Shown here one piece after another: positions 1 to 7,336 of a stretch of 16,148 nucleotides of DNA (its first letter is position 1; every line of letters starts with the position of its first letter). The notes below the pieces were generated by a model, which was not told where the DNA came from, did not search any database, and saw nothing but the letters and a program-made list of their open reading frames with translations. Source of the stretch: an uncultured Collinsella sp. (GTDB taxonomy: Bacteria; Actinomycetota; Coriobacteriia; Coriobacteriales; Coriobacteriaceae); the NCBI GenBank assembly GCA_937958315.1, contig CALFGH010000053.1, forward strand, positions 1-16,148, given 5' to 3'. A program made the translations under genes and the position numbers.

Positions 1-377
1 ACTGGGATCGTCGACTTGATGACGATCCACGCGTCCGGGTTCACCGAGCGCACGGCGGCGATGGCGGCCTCGACGGAGCTCGTGTCGAAGAAGTTCCTGT
101 CCGAGTCGTAGTTGGTGGGCGTGGCGATGACGACGTAGTCGGCGCCCGCGTAGGCCTCCGCCACGTCGACGGTGGCGTGCAGGTCGAGATCGCGCTCCCC
201 CGCCTTGGCCTCCGCCAGGAAGCGCTCGATCTCGTCGTCCTGGATGGGCGACTCGTAGTTGTTGATCTTTGCGACCTTCTCAGGCACGATGTCCAGCGCG
301 TGAACTTCGTTGTGCTGCGAGAGCAGGACGGCTAGAGACAGGCCGACGTAGCCGGTACCGGCGACAGCGATCTTCAT
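1..377 (-). CDS. ugd: UDP-glucose 6-dehydrogenase, N-terminal part (cut by window edge)
   Basis: Oxidises UDP-glucose to UDP-glucuronate with two NAD+. Only the first 125 residues are present; the gene runs off the left edge. Reading back from 377, the protein begins MKIAVAGTGYVGLSLAVLL, the Rossmann NAD-binding loop of the family. It continues with ESPIQDDEI, typical of the short Ugd type, then IATPTNYD, and reaches KSTIP, the start of the conserved KSTVPVGT-like segment, at the edge. The ATG is preceded by GGAG at a good distance. It lies downstream of the UDP-glucuronate 4-epimerase, with an intrinsic-terminator-like hairpin between them. Its product would be that epimerase's substrate. 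The NAD-binding half is clear; the catalytic Cys region lies outside the window. Confidence 0.93.
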   Translation of the reverse strand, partial: MKIAVAGTGYVGLSLAVLLSQHNEVHALDIVPEKVAKINNYESPIQDDEIERFLAEAKAGERDLDLHATVDVAEAYAGADYVVIATPTNYDSDRNFFDTSSVEAAIAAVRSVNPDAWIVIKSTIP

Positions 378-413
378 GTCATTCTCCAATTTTCAAAGAA
401 CAATAATTCGCAT

Positions 414-441
414 GAAAAATGGCCCCTGTTACAGGGCCATG
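414..441 (-). terminator. intrinsic terminator-like hairpin between epimerase and ugd
   Basis: On the minus strand ATGGCCCTG, a short TAA loop, then CAGGGGCCAT form a 9-bp stem with one bulged G, followed directly by a run of T. It lies just after the epimerase stop codon and 37 bases before the ugd start. The shape is that of a modest rho-independent terminator. It may reduce expression of ugd unless an antitermination complex reads through or ugd has its own promoter; I see no clear promoter in the gap. Confidence 0.7.
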
Positions 442-446
442 ATTTC

Positions 447-1487
447 CTAAATGTTGTAGTAGCGCTTATACCACTTGGCAAAGGCCCTCAGGCCCTCCTC
501 GAGCGGCGTCGCGGGCTTGTAGCCCAGGTCTCGCTGGAGCGCCGTGGTATCGGCGTAGGTGACGGGCACGTCGCCCGGCTGCATAGGCACGAGCTGCTTG
601 TGGGCCTCGAAGTCGTAGTCCGCAGGCAGCACGCCCTCCTCCACCAGCACGCGCTGCAGCGTGTCGACGAAGTCGAGCAGGTTCTCGGGGTGCGAGTTGC
701 CGATGTTGTAGACGCGGTGCGCGGCGAGCGGCAGTCCGTCCTCGCCCATCTTCACCTCGGGGGCGGCGTCCATGACGCGCCTGACGCCCTCGACGATGTC
801 GTCGACGTAGGTGAAGTCGCGGCGGCAGTCGCCCATGTTGAAGATCTTTATGGTCTCGCCGCGGCGCAACTTCTCGGTGAAGCCGAAGTAGGCCATGTCG
901 GGCCTGCCCATGGGGCCGTACACCGTGAAGAAGCGCAGGCCGGTCGCGGGGATGGAGTAGAGCTTAGAGTAGGCGGCGGCCATGAGCTCATTGGACTTCT
1001 TTGTGGCGGCGTAAAGCGAGACCGGCGAGTCGACTCGGTCCTCCTCGGAGAACGGAACCTTCTTGTTGCCGCCGTAAACGGAGCTGGAGCTTGCGTAGAC
1101 CAGGTGCTTGACCGGGTGGTGACGACAGGCCTCAAGGATGTTGAAGATGCCAACGAGGTTGCTCTCGAGGTAGGCGCGCGGGTTCTCGATGGAGTAGCGG
1201 ACGCCCGCCTGGGCGGCGAGGTTCACCACGACGTCGAAGCCGTTCTGGGCGAACAGACGCTCGATGAGGGCGGCGTCGCACAGATCACCGCGCACGAAGG
1301 TGAAGCGGCCGTCGGCATCGGCCCCGTCGAGCATGCGCAGACGTGCGTTCTTGATGCCGGGGTCGTAATAGCTGTTGAGGTTGTCGAGACCGACAATCAC
1401 GTCATCGGTCTCCTCGAGCAGCTTCTTGACGAGAAACGCGCCGATGAAGCCGGCGGCTCCGGTGACGAGGACTTTTCTATTTGCCAT
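447..1487 (-). CDS. UDP-glucuronate 4-epimerase (SDR family)
   Basis: Interconverts UDP-glucuronate and UDP-galacturonate in the cytoplasm. At 346 residues it has the usual length for the family. TGAAGFIG (residues 9-16) is the NAD-binding glycine loop. DNLNSYYD near residue 35 and AQAGVRYS (92-99) are characteristic of the GAE/CapI-type UDP-glucuronate epimerases rather than GalE. SSSSVYG and Y159-x3-K163 form the SDR active site. The ATG is preceded by AGGAG with 8-base spacing. It follows the acyltransferase by a short gap and precedes ugd, which supplies its substrate. A very long open frame on the opposite strand (600-1502) is a GC-driven shadow. The precise product could be another uronic-acid epimer, but the motif set favours GalA. 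Confidence 0.9.
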   Translation of the reverse strand: MANRKVLVTGAAGFIGAFLVKKLLEETDDVIVGLDNLNSYYDPGIKNARLRMLDGADADGRFTFVRGDLCDAALIERLFAQNGFDVVVNLAAQAGVRYSIENPRAYLESNLVGIFNILEACRHHPVKHLVYASSSSVYGGNKKVPFSEEDRVDSPVSLYAATKKSNELMAAAYSKLYSIPATGLRFFTVYGPMGRPDMAYFGFTEKLRRGETIKIFNMGDCRRDFTYVDDIVEGVRRVMDAAPEVKMGEDGLPLAAHRVYNIGNSHPENLLDFVDTLQRVLVEEGVLPADYDFEAHKQLVPMQPGDVPVTYADTTALQRDLGYKPATPLEEGLRAFAKWYKRYYNI

Positions 1488-1515
1488 ATATCAAACTCCT
1501 AAATAATGAAAGTGC

Positions 1516-2046
1516 TTAAAGTTCAACTTTTCGGTTGATATATCCTTCGGTCGCATTCTCACGAGGAATAACGCGACATGGATTGCCCAAGACGATAGAA
1601 TGGCTGGGGATGTCGCAGTTCACATATGCACCAGGGGCAATGAGGACATCGTCTCCGACCGTAATGTCTCCGACGATGATGGCATTAATGCCGACCCAAA
1701 CGCAGTCTCCCAAAACAGGCGCGCCTTTTCTCTTGCCGCGGTTCTCCTGGCCGATGGTCACGCCCTTATGCAGGTTGCAGTTTGCGCCAATGACGGCGGC
1801 TTCGTTAACCGTAATGTTGAACGCGTGTCCTAGGTAGAGACCCGGTCCAATCTTGGTGGCGCGAGCTATCTCCAGGCCGTATTTCTCTCGCATGCGATGC
1901 AAGGCGAAGCGCCAGAAAGCACATTTCGAGCTTTGTGCCTTGCGAAAAATATAGAGAAACCTGAGCGCGTGATCAGTTAGGGGCGTAGCTCCGGATCCAT
2001 AACGGTGCCAATCGAGGCGCCCCCCAAGGCGTTTTTTATCGGTCAT
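1516..2046 (-). CDS. left-handed beta-helix (hexapeptide) acyltransferase, serine acetyltransferase-like
   Basis: Likely an acetyl-CoA-dependent O-acetyltransferase acting on the polysaccharide or a precursor. From about the middle of the protein there are hexapeptide turns (IGPGLYLGH, AAVIGANCNLHKGVTIG, VLGDCVWVGINAIIVGDITV), ending in DIPSHSIVLGNPCRVI. The GH and LHKGVTIG segments resemble the CysE/serine-acetyltransferase branch. There is no N-terminal PglD-type nucleotide-binding domain, so it is not an obvious UDP-4-amino-sugar N-acetyltransferase. I chose the ATG at 2046 because AAAGG lies seven bases upstream; this gives 176 residues. In-frame ATG at 2076 and GTG at 2103 are possible but have poorer ribosome sites; the 2076 and 2046 starts share a repeated MTDK. 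It follows the flippase and precedes the epimerase. Confidence 0.85.
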   Translation of the reverse strand: MTDKKRLGGRLDWHRYGSGATPLTDHALRFLYIFRKAQSSKCAFWRFALHRMREKYGLEIARATKIGPGLYLGHAFNITVNEAAVIGANCNLHKGVTIGQENRGKRKGAPVLGDCVWVGINAIIVGDITVGDDVLIAPGAYVNCDIPSHSIVLGNPCRVIPRENATEGYINRKVEL

Positions 2047-2127
2047 GGCTATGCCTTTCTTGTATTTGTCAGTCATAGAAATCCAGATGGGAGCAAATTC
2101 CACTCGACAGGGGCATCACGAAGAACC

Positions 2128-3645
2128 CTATGCTTCCCCGCTACCAGAAAAGATCCTCTTCATCTTTTCCAAAACGATCATCAAGTCCTGCGGATAAAAC
2201 GCATGGAGCGACAAGACAACGAGGAGCGAAGACAGAGCAACAACGCCCAAAGCGAGCAGCCCCCAGGCACAATATCCACCAATATTGAAAAACGTACCGG
2301 CATAAAGACCCAAGAGGGAACAGGCAGTCGTCACGCTAAGGATATACAGGCAGCGACCGGCGAAAACCCGCAGTGGCCTCTCCAAAATAACGCGAGAAGC
2401 GTAGACCCCATACTGCAGAGTGCGAAAAACAGTGGCAACGAGTAGCGCGGTGGAAACGCCTGTTGCGCCGAAGGGCCCGGCCAGCAGGAAACTCAGGGCT
2501 ACGCAAATCCCAGCTTCCGCAAATGCACCGTTACGTGTCTGGCGATAGTGGCCCGCAGCGAGGACAACAGAGTTGTAAGGTAGGCGGAAGCAGTACACCG
2601 CCGTTGCGGCCAAAAGAACGACACCCAACAGGGGCTGCTGGTAATTCGCGTCGGTAACACCTTTCATATACACAGCCAAAAAAGGCTGAACCGTGGCAAT
2701 TGCGGTTGAGAAGACCACGGCAACGAGAGTCGAGCTGACGACCTCATATACCCGGAAGTTCACTTGCAACGCCTCGCGTTCCCCATTGGCAATCATATTC
2801 CCGAAGGCGGCCTCCACACCACTTGAGAAGGCATTAACAAGCCGTTGTAGCCCCTGAGCGATAAGGTTATACACTGCAAAGACGGAAACTTCCGTCAGCG
2901 GGGCAAACATGCTCAGCGCGATGGTAGCGATATTCGACCGAAGGTAGAATGCCAAGTGATGCCCGAGGCCATTCCACCTATCGGCGATGGCAGTCTTGTC
3001 CGGCACGGCATCCTTAACAAGTCTGTATTTCCTGCGGACATATGCGCCCAATATAACGGGACGAAGAACAAACACAAACGAACTGCCCGCCTGAACAACG
3101 ACGACGTCGAAGCCCGCTCGCACCATTACCACGATAACGGCAGCATTAGCTACAGACGAAACTACCTGGAACACGTTAGCCACATAGCTACGCTGGTCAG
3201 CTTGCAGAAGCAAGGAATACGTGATACCAAACATGTATTGTGCCAAAGTGCCCGCAGCGATTACAAGCGTTAGAGCGAAAGAAAGCACCCACTCGCCCGT
3301 AAAATAAGTGATGAAAGGAAAAATGCAGGCGATGATGATGGAATACCCAACGAAAACGCCGCCTATCGTCCGAAAGAAACGCTCGGTCGCACGAACAATT
3401 GAGCTCACCGCATCAATGCGGCCCTCGGCGAGGGGCTTGTACAAGGCCGCTCTGGTCACCCCACCGACACCGGCCTCGAGAAGAGCGATGAAGCCGAGGT
3501 ATTGATTAATCGTCCCTATCGCGCCGTAGGTCTCCGATCCGAAGGTTCCGATATAGGCTATAGGCACTACGAATCCAACGATGACGCTCGCCAGCTGGAC
3601 TAGCAGAGAGGAAACCGTGTTAAGAAGGGCCTTTCTACTACGCAT
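2128..3645 (-). CDS. wzx: polysaccharide flippase (Wzx-like)
   Basis: A 505-residue, strongly hydrophobic protein with roughly a dozen or more predicted membrane segments. It opens with a positively charged MRSRKALLN followed by LVQLASVIVGFVVPIAYI. The early segment GSETYGAIGTINQYLGFIALLEAGVG is typical of the polysaccharide transporter branch of the MOP superfamily. Such proteins move undecaprenyl-diphosphate-linked repeat units from the cytoplasmic to the outer face of the membrane for Wzy. The ATG has GAGG upstream and overlaps the end of the GT2 gene by eight bases, which indicates translational coupling. GC content is visibly lower than in the TupA-like gene. The substrate cannot be read from sequence. 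Confidence 0.88.
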   Translation of the reverse strand: MRSRKALLNTVSSLLVQLASVIVGFVVPIAYIGTFGSETYGAIGTINQYLGFIALLEAGVGGVTRAALYKPLAEGRIDAVSSIVRATERFFRTIGGVFVGYSIIIACIFPFITYFTGEWVLSFALTLVIAAGTLAQYMFGITYSLLLQADQRSYVANVFQVVSSVANAAVIVVMVRAGFDVVVVQAGSSFVFVLRPVILGAYVRRKYRLVKDAVPDKTAIADRWNGLGHHLAFYLRSNIATIALSMFAPLTEVSVFAVYNLIAQGLQRLVNAFSSGVEAAFGNMIANGEREALQVNFRVYEVVSSTLVAVVFSTAIATVQPFLAVYMKGVTDANYQQPLLGVVLLAATAVYCFRLPYNSVVLAAGHYRQTRNGAFAEAGICVALSFLLAGPFGATGVSTALLVATVFRTLQYGVYASRVILERPLRVFAGRCLYILSVTTACSLLGLYAGTFFNIGGYCAWGLLALGVVALSSLLVVLSLHAFYPQDLMIVLEKMKRIFSGSGEA

Positions 3646-4681
3646 TTTTCAACCTCAATTTTCGTCGAGAAATATCGATAGAGATAGCAACGAGCATAAG
3701 ATGACGACCGGCGAACAGTCGCATGAGTAGGCCACCCCTTCCAGCAATTTTCTCTTTGCTGGCTGCCCAGGATTCTTCAAAGAAATTGTCGCTGCGCAAG
3801 TCGACAATGGCGCTGCGAAGCTCGAGGAGGGAATAGTCAGAGAGTTCGAGATGCCGAAGCAAATTCAAAATGGAATCGATCCATCTCTTCTTCAGAAGGC
3901 CTTCGAGGCTCGGGTCGTTCCACCCCTTGGCATATTCCCTCAAAACCTCATTAACCGTCTTGACAGATCGATACATCCCAGGATTGTAGTTACGCGTGAT
4001 GCTTGCATCGTTCGGTCGATAATAGTAAAGGGGTTCGTCGAGAAATACCACTGTTTTGCATGCATCTACGATGGGCAACAGCTGCAAGAGGTCCTCACCG
4101 TTCTTAACGTGAGCAAATTCACTGTAATCGTCGCGTGCGTTGACAGCACGCAGCGGAAAGGCTTTCCCGCACAGATTATTGAAGGCCGCGGATTCGCATA
4201 TGCTGCGCTGCAGCTCGCTGATTGAAACTGGCACATGGCAGGGCACGTCGTCAAGGCAAGGGTACATATCACCGCTGTAGTCAGGTTTGCGGCAAAGTTT
4301 GAACTGTATCAGGGCTCCGGGGCTCTTTCGGATGGCCGCATCAATATGCTCGAGGGCATCTACGCGAAGCGCGTCATCGGAATCGAGACAAACGACGTAG
4401 CTACCCCGCGCGTGACGGACAGCTTCTCGCCTCGCGAGAAGCTGTCCGTTGTTCACGGTGTGAACAACGGACAGCTTCTGCCCAAGCTCATCCTTGAGCC
4501 TATCGAGAATTACCCCTGTCGCATCCGTCGACCCGTCATCGACCGCGACGATTTCCCAATCGCCAAACGTCTGGCCCATGACAGAAGAGACGCAGGCCTC
4601 GAGATATCTCTCAACGTTATAACAGGGAACAAGCACCGAGAAACGCGGTACTGTTTCGTGCTTATCGCTTATCTCACTCAC
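3638..4681 (-). CDS. glycosyltransferase family 2 (gene carries overlapping perfect inverted repeats)
   Basis: A cytoplasmic GT-A fold enzyme, 347 residues. FSVLVPCYNVERYLEACVSS (14-33) starts the nucleotide-binding domain, VDDGSTD (48-54) is the family signature and DSDD (100-103) is the metal/nucleotide-binding DxD. The C-terminal third has no recognisable motif and may contact membrane or acceptor. The likely start is GTG in a GTGA overlap with the stop of the truncated TupA-like gene, with AAAGG close upstream. Its 3' end overlaps wzx by eight bases. Codons for residues 68-90 lie in a striking palindromic region (4415-4479), yet the encoded HTVNNGQLLARREAVRHARG still fits the family, so the gene looks functional. 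Donor and acceptor are unknown. Confidence 0.88.
   Translation of the reverse strand: MSEISDKHETVPRFSVLVPCYNVERYLEACVSSVMGQTFGDWEIVAVDDGSTDATGVILDRLKDELGQKLSVVHTVNNGQLLARREAVRHARGSYVVCLDSDDALRVDALEHIDAAIRKSPGALIQFKLCRKPDYSGDMYPCLDDVPCHVPVSISELQRSICESAAFNNLCGKAFPLRAVNARDDYSEFAHVKNGEDLLQLLPIVDACKTVVFLDEPLYYYRPNDASITRNYNPGMYRSVKTVNEVLREYAKGWNDPSLEGLLKKRWIDSILNLLRHLELSDYSLLELRSAIVDLRSDNFFEESWAASKEKIAGRGGLLMRLFAGRHLMLVAISIDISRRKLRLKNA
4415..4479. repeat. two overlapping perfect inverted repeats (A-A'-A arrangement)
   Basis: Arms 4415-4430 and 4434-4449 are perfect 16-bp complements with a three-base loop. Arms 4437-4456 (AGAAGCTGTCCGTTGTTCAC on the plus strand) and 4460-4479 are perfect 20-bp complements, also with a three-base loop. 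The middle segment 4437-4449 belongs to both stems, so only one can form at a time. The whole element lies inside a GT2 coding region and keeps the frame. There is no T-rich tract after either stem, so it does not look like an ordinary intrinsic terminator. Confidence 0.93.
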
Positions 4682-5127
4682 CAGCCTTTAGAACCAGAAA
4701 GGTTCAATTTCAACATGTTCCCGTCCTTTTCATCCCACTCCGGCGGATCAAAGGGCATAAAACCCGCGCAGGGATGAAACGTCATCTCCGAGAAGCGAAC
4801 GTCTCCCTTGTATTCGAAAAAGTCTGCACGCACGAACGGAATTCCAACAGCGAGCTCCCGTGCAAGCTCTGTCATCTCCTTGAAGGAGTCGGGCTTCTCG
4901 GGCAACTTTTCAAAGGGTGCGTAATCATCTCGTCCGAACGGCTCGAACTCCCAGTTCATGGCAAGAAAGCTAATTTGCGCAGTCGCGTGGTCCTCAAGCC
5001 CCTGCGAAACATAGATGAATCGTGGCTCTCCGCCGAAACAGTAAAACTTGTAGTCAACGGTACCATTGACGGCGGTACTGAAAGCGCGTCCATCTTTGCG
5101 GCGTCCGCTATGTCGAGCGGCGCGCAT
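4678..5127 (-). pseudogene. N-terminally truncated second TupA-like ATP-grasp gene
   Basis: From about 5067 to the stop, the product matches the C-terminal half of the neighbouring TupA-like protein: DYKFYCFGG corresponds to DYKVMCFDG, GIPFVRADFFE to GIPFVRVDFYE, and FSEMTFHPCAGFMPFDPPEWD to FGEMTFYPGGGMEEFDPERWD. The N-terminal half, including the segment equivalent to FVLKTNHDCGG, is missing. The first in-frame ATG is at 5127, without a clear ribosome site, 13 bases past the stop of the intact gene, so it could be reached by re-initiation. The open frame continues upstream to a TTG at 5226, which lies inside the intact gene. No internal stop is present and it overlaps the next gene by four bases, so a short protein of about 149 residues may still be made. 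It reads as a remnant of a tandem TupA-like pair after a deletion. It could instead be a retained half-domain; with no ATP-binding half, independent catalysis is unlikely. Confidence 0.65.
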
Positions 5128-5140
5128 TCGCAGCACGGCG

Positions 5141-6070
5141 TCATCGCTCAAAAGGAGCCACCCCCCCCACGGATTCGGGTAGCTCGATCCAGGACCCCAA
5201 CTCGTCGTCCCAGCGCTCGGGATCAAACTCCTCCATCCCGCCGCCGGGATAGAACGTCATTTCGCCAAAATAGTACTGTCCGGCAACCTCGTAGAAGTCG
5301 ACCCGCACGAAGGGGATGCCCGCTGAGAGCCTCTCGGCGTCAGCGACCATCTCCTTGAGCCGCGCGGGCGCCTCAGGCGGCACCTCTGCGTTGGGGTAGT
5401 GGCGGGTGAACGGCAGGTGGTTCCAGTCTTCGTCGAAGAAGTCCACGTGCAGGTCGGCCTCGGCGCGGTCGGTGCAGGTGAACTCGCAGCGCACCTTCCC
5501 GTCGAAGCACATCACCTTGTAGTCGGTGAGGTCGCCCTTCCCCTCATCGGGGTCAAGGTACTCCTCTGCGAACACGCAGGGATTGACGTCCTTATAGGGC
5601 CACTCGCGCGTGCGCCAAAAGTAGTTGGTCTTCAAATGCTCCGCGAGCTTTCCCTTCGCCGCGTCCAGGTCGAACGTCGCACGGTCACGACAGATAGCGA
5701 CACCGCCGCAGTCGTGGTTCGTCTTCAGCACGAACCGCTCGGGCAGCCCAGATATATCGATGTCCTCCGCGCGCTCCCACATCGCGTAAGTCGGGGTCAC
5801 GTGCTCCGCACCGATGCGGTCGGCCACCCACTGCTTCACGCGATACTTGTCCACGAGCGTGGTGTACAGGGGGTTGCGGTCGTGAATCTTGAGCCACTGA
5901 AGCTTCTCGTTAAACGTCACGGGATTATCGAGGTTAAGCCTCTTACCAATCGTCGCGCGGTACATCGCCTTCAGATGCGGCCCATCGGGGACCCAGTCGG
6001 TGAGACCCTTGCCAGCAGCGTAGGAGTACACGAGCCAGGGGTTATGGATAGCTTTGGCTAACTTGTTCAT
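5141..6070 (-). CDS. TupA-like ATP-grasp protein
   Basis: A 309-residue member of the TupA-like ATP-grasp family, named after a protein needed for teichuronopeptide synthesis in an alkaliphilic Bacillus. These proteins are proposed to form amide bonds with ATP. Visible conserved blocks are FNEKLQWLK (53-61), DKYRVKQWV (74-82), FVLKTNHDCGG (113-123), AEEYL (168-172), DYKVMCFDG (183-191), FVRVDFYE (254-261) and FGEMTFYPGGG (268-278), so the domain is complete. The ATG follows immediately after the TAG of the polymerase gene. The last codons run through a G8 tract (5161-5168) and end in an apparently non-conserved tail. Local GC is high (38 of 60 bases at 5401-5460). With uronic-acid genes in the same operon, an aminoacyl-uronate ligase role is plausible but unproven. 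Confidence 0.86.
   Translation of the reverse strand: MNKLAKAIHNPWLVYSYAAGKGLTDWVPDGPHLKAMYRATIGKRLNLDNPVTFNEKLQWLKIHDRNPLYTTLVDKYRVKQWVADRIGAEHVTPTYAMWERAEDIDISGLPERFVLKTNHDCGGVAICRDRATFDLDAAKGKLAEHLKTNYFWRTREWPYKDVNPCVFAEEYLDPDEGKGDLTDYKVMCFDGKVRCEFTCTDRAEADLHVDFFDEDWNHLPFTRHYPNAEVPPEAPARLKEMVADAERLSAGIPFVRVDFYEVAGQYYFGEMTFYPGGGMEEFDPERWDDELGSWIELPESVGGVAPFER
5161..5168 (-). repeat. G8 homopolymer tract at the end of the TupA-like gene
   Basis: Eight consecutive C on the plus strand (G on the coding strand) lie in codons 301-304 of the TupA-like gene. Loss of one G would bypass the nearby TGA and join this frame to that of the truncated copy, giving a fusion of roughly 463 residues. Such tracts are common sites of replication slippage and also of sequencing error. 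Confidence 0.85.
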
Positions 6071-7336
6071 CTATCGACCCTCCTGATATCTACCGACAGC
6101 CTTCTTGCGCTCCGAGGCTATCGGGAACGCGACGGCGGCGGCGAGAGCTATGTAAAGGTAGGTGGTCTTGCTGTAATAGCAGACGTATCCGTACTGGATA
6201 ATCAACCATGCGAGAAGGATGATGGCGACGAGCGCGAACATGGGACCGCCCTTTTTGAGTCCTTTTACAACTTTGAGAAGGGATGACACAATGGCGCCGT
6301 AAAAGAAAAAAGTCCCCACCACGCCGCAGTCGACCAACAGCTCAACGTAGTTATTGTGCAGGTAATAGTCGTTTCCAACTGCCGCAAGCGCAACGGTCGC
6401 CCCGTTGTTGACGCCGATGCCGAAGAACGGCGTCTTGGCAAACTGCTGAAGCCCAACCTGAACCAGGTAGTCCCTGATTCTCGCCGAGTTGTCTATCTTG
6501 CCGACGCCCAGATATGCGTTGATCATGCCGTTGAAACGTTTGTTGATCGTCTCGAAAATGGGAAGTTGCAAGAGTGCGACCACCAGCAAGCCCACCAGTA
6601 CGAGAACCAAGACGGCCTTCAACATGGTGACGATGTTGTTCGTGATGTATGCGTAGAACAGAAGTACGAGGAAGCACCCGAGCGCCATGATAATGAGTGC
6701 CTTGTTGCTACCAGTGCCCAGGGCGACGAACCCGCAGAGCGCAAGCGGCGCCAAGTGGTAGACCTTCTTGTGGAACATCACGTAGTAAAACGCGATGATC
6801 ACCGAAATGCCAGTCCCCAGCCCGATGGTGTTCACGTTGTTCACGTTGTCGCCGACGCGCACGCCCGAGTTTAAGAGCTGGAGATAGCCGCCGATTCCGC
6901 CCTGCATCCAAATCGTGTAGGCCGCTAGGGCGATTCCGGCGATATAAATCGCATTGAATAGGGTCTGTTTCCCATCGACCTCGACGATATAGTTGTACAG
7001 AATTATCGCAAACACTGTGAGCATCGGCAGAGTACGCAAGGCTATGGTCTCGGCTCGCCACGACTCCCTCGCCCAGAGTATCGACGCTATGCAGTACGCG
7101 TCGAACAAAAGTAAGTACGTCATCGGCCGGGATAGAACGATATGGCGCCTCGGGAGAATGACGATCAGCATGAAGGCCATCGACGCGAAGCACAGCAAAG
7201 TCGAGTAAACGACCATTCCATCGTCGTCCGACCAGATGTAGATGGAGATCGCATACAGCACCAGAAGGATGTTCGCGATCTTCTCGAACAGCTTGTCGCG
7301 CTTCTCGGTCTTACCGACCGCAATAGCCCTATTCAT
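6071..7336 (-). CDS. wzy: O-antigen ligase/polymerase family membrane protein (Wzy-like)
   Basis: A 421-residue polytopic membrane protein with about ten to twelve hydrophobic segments. It probably polymerises lipid-linked repeat units on the outer face of the membrane. The region GTGSNKAL (207-214) matches the conserved position that often reads GSRG/GSK in this family. R286 in SARIRDY and HNNYVELLVDCGVVG (327-341) are the typical large periplasmic-loop and HNxxL motifs. The ATG overlaps the preceding GT4 gene by eight bases, and the stop codon directly abuts the next ATG. There is no lipid A or LPS gene nearby and the context is Gram-positive, so capsule polymerase is favoured over O-antigen ligase; the sequence alone does not separate them. 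Confidence 0.85.
   Translation of the reverse strand: MNRAIAVGKTEKRDKLFEKIANILLVLYAISIYIWSDDDGMVVYSTLLCFASMAFMLIVILPRRHIVLSRPMTYLLLFDAYCIASILWARESWRAETIALRTLPMLTVFAIILYNYIVEVDGKQTLFNAIYIAGIALAAYTIWMQGGIGGYLQLLNSGVRVGDNVNNVNTIGLGTGISVIIAFYYVMFHKKVYHLAPLALCGFVALGTGSNKALIIMALGCFLVLLFYAYITNNIVTMLKAVLVLVLVGLLVVALLQLPIFETINKRFNGMINAYLGVGKIDNSARIRDYLVQVGLQQFAKTPFFGIGVNNGATVALAAVGNDYYLHNNYVELLVDCGVVGTFFFYGAIVSSLLKVVKGLKKGGPMFALVAIILLAWLIIQYGYVCYYSKTTYLYIALAAAVAFPIASERKKAVGRYQEGR

Noticed and set aside
1..24. 8-bp inverted repeat near the left edge
   Set aside because: Arms of eight bases with a short loop are expected several times by chance in a window of this size, and it is inside ugd coding sequence.
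600..1502. 300-codon plus-strand frame opposite the epimerase
   Set aside because: It mirrors a well-supported epimerase with full active-site motifs; a GC-rich codon pattern leaves the antisense frame open.
4956..5144. 62-codon frame whose ATG overlaps the TupA-like stop
   Set aside because: The ATGA overlap is attractive, but the product has no homology to the family, while the other frame carries the clear TupA-like C-terminal motifs.
6829..6850. short tandem TTCACGTTG repeat in the polymerase gene
   Set aside because: Two copies only, explained by the repeated Asn-Val codons of NVNNVN; no sign of a longer array.
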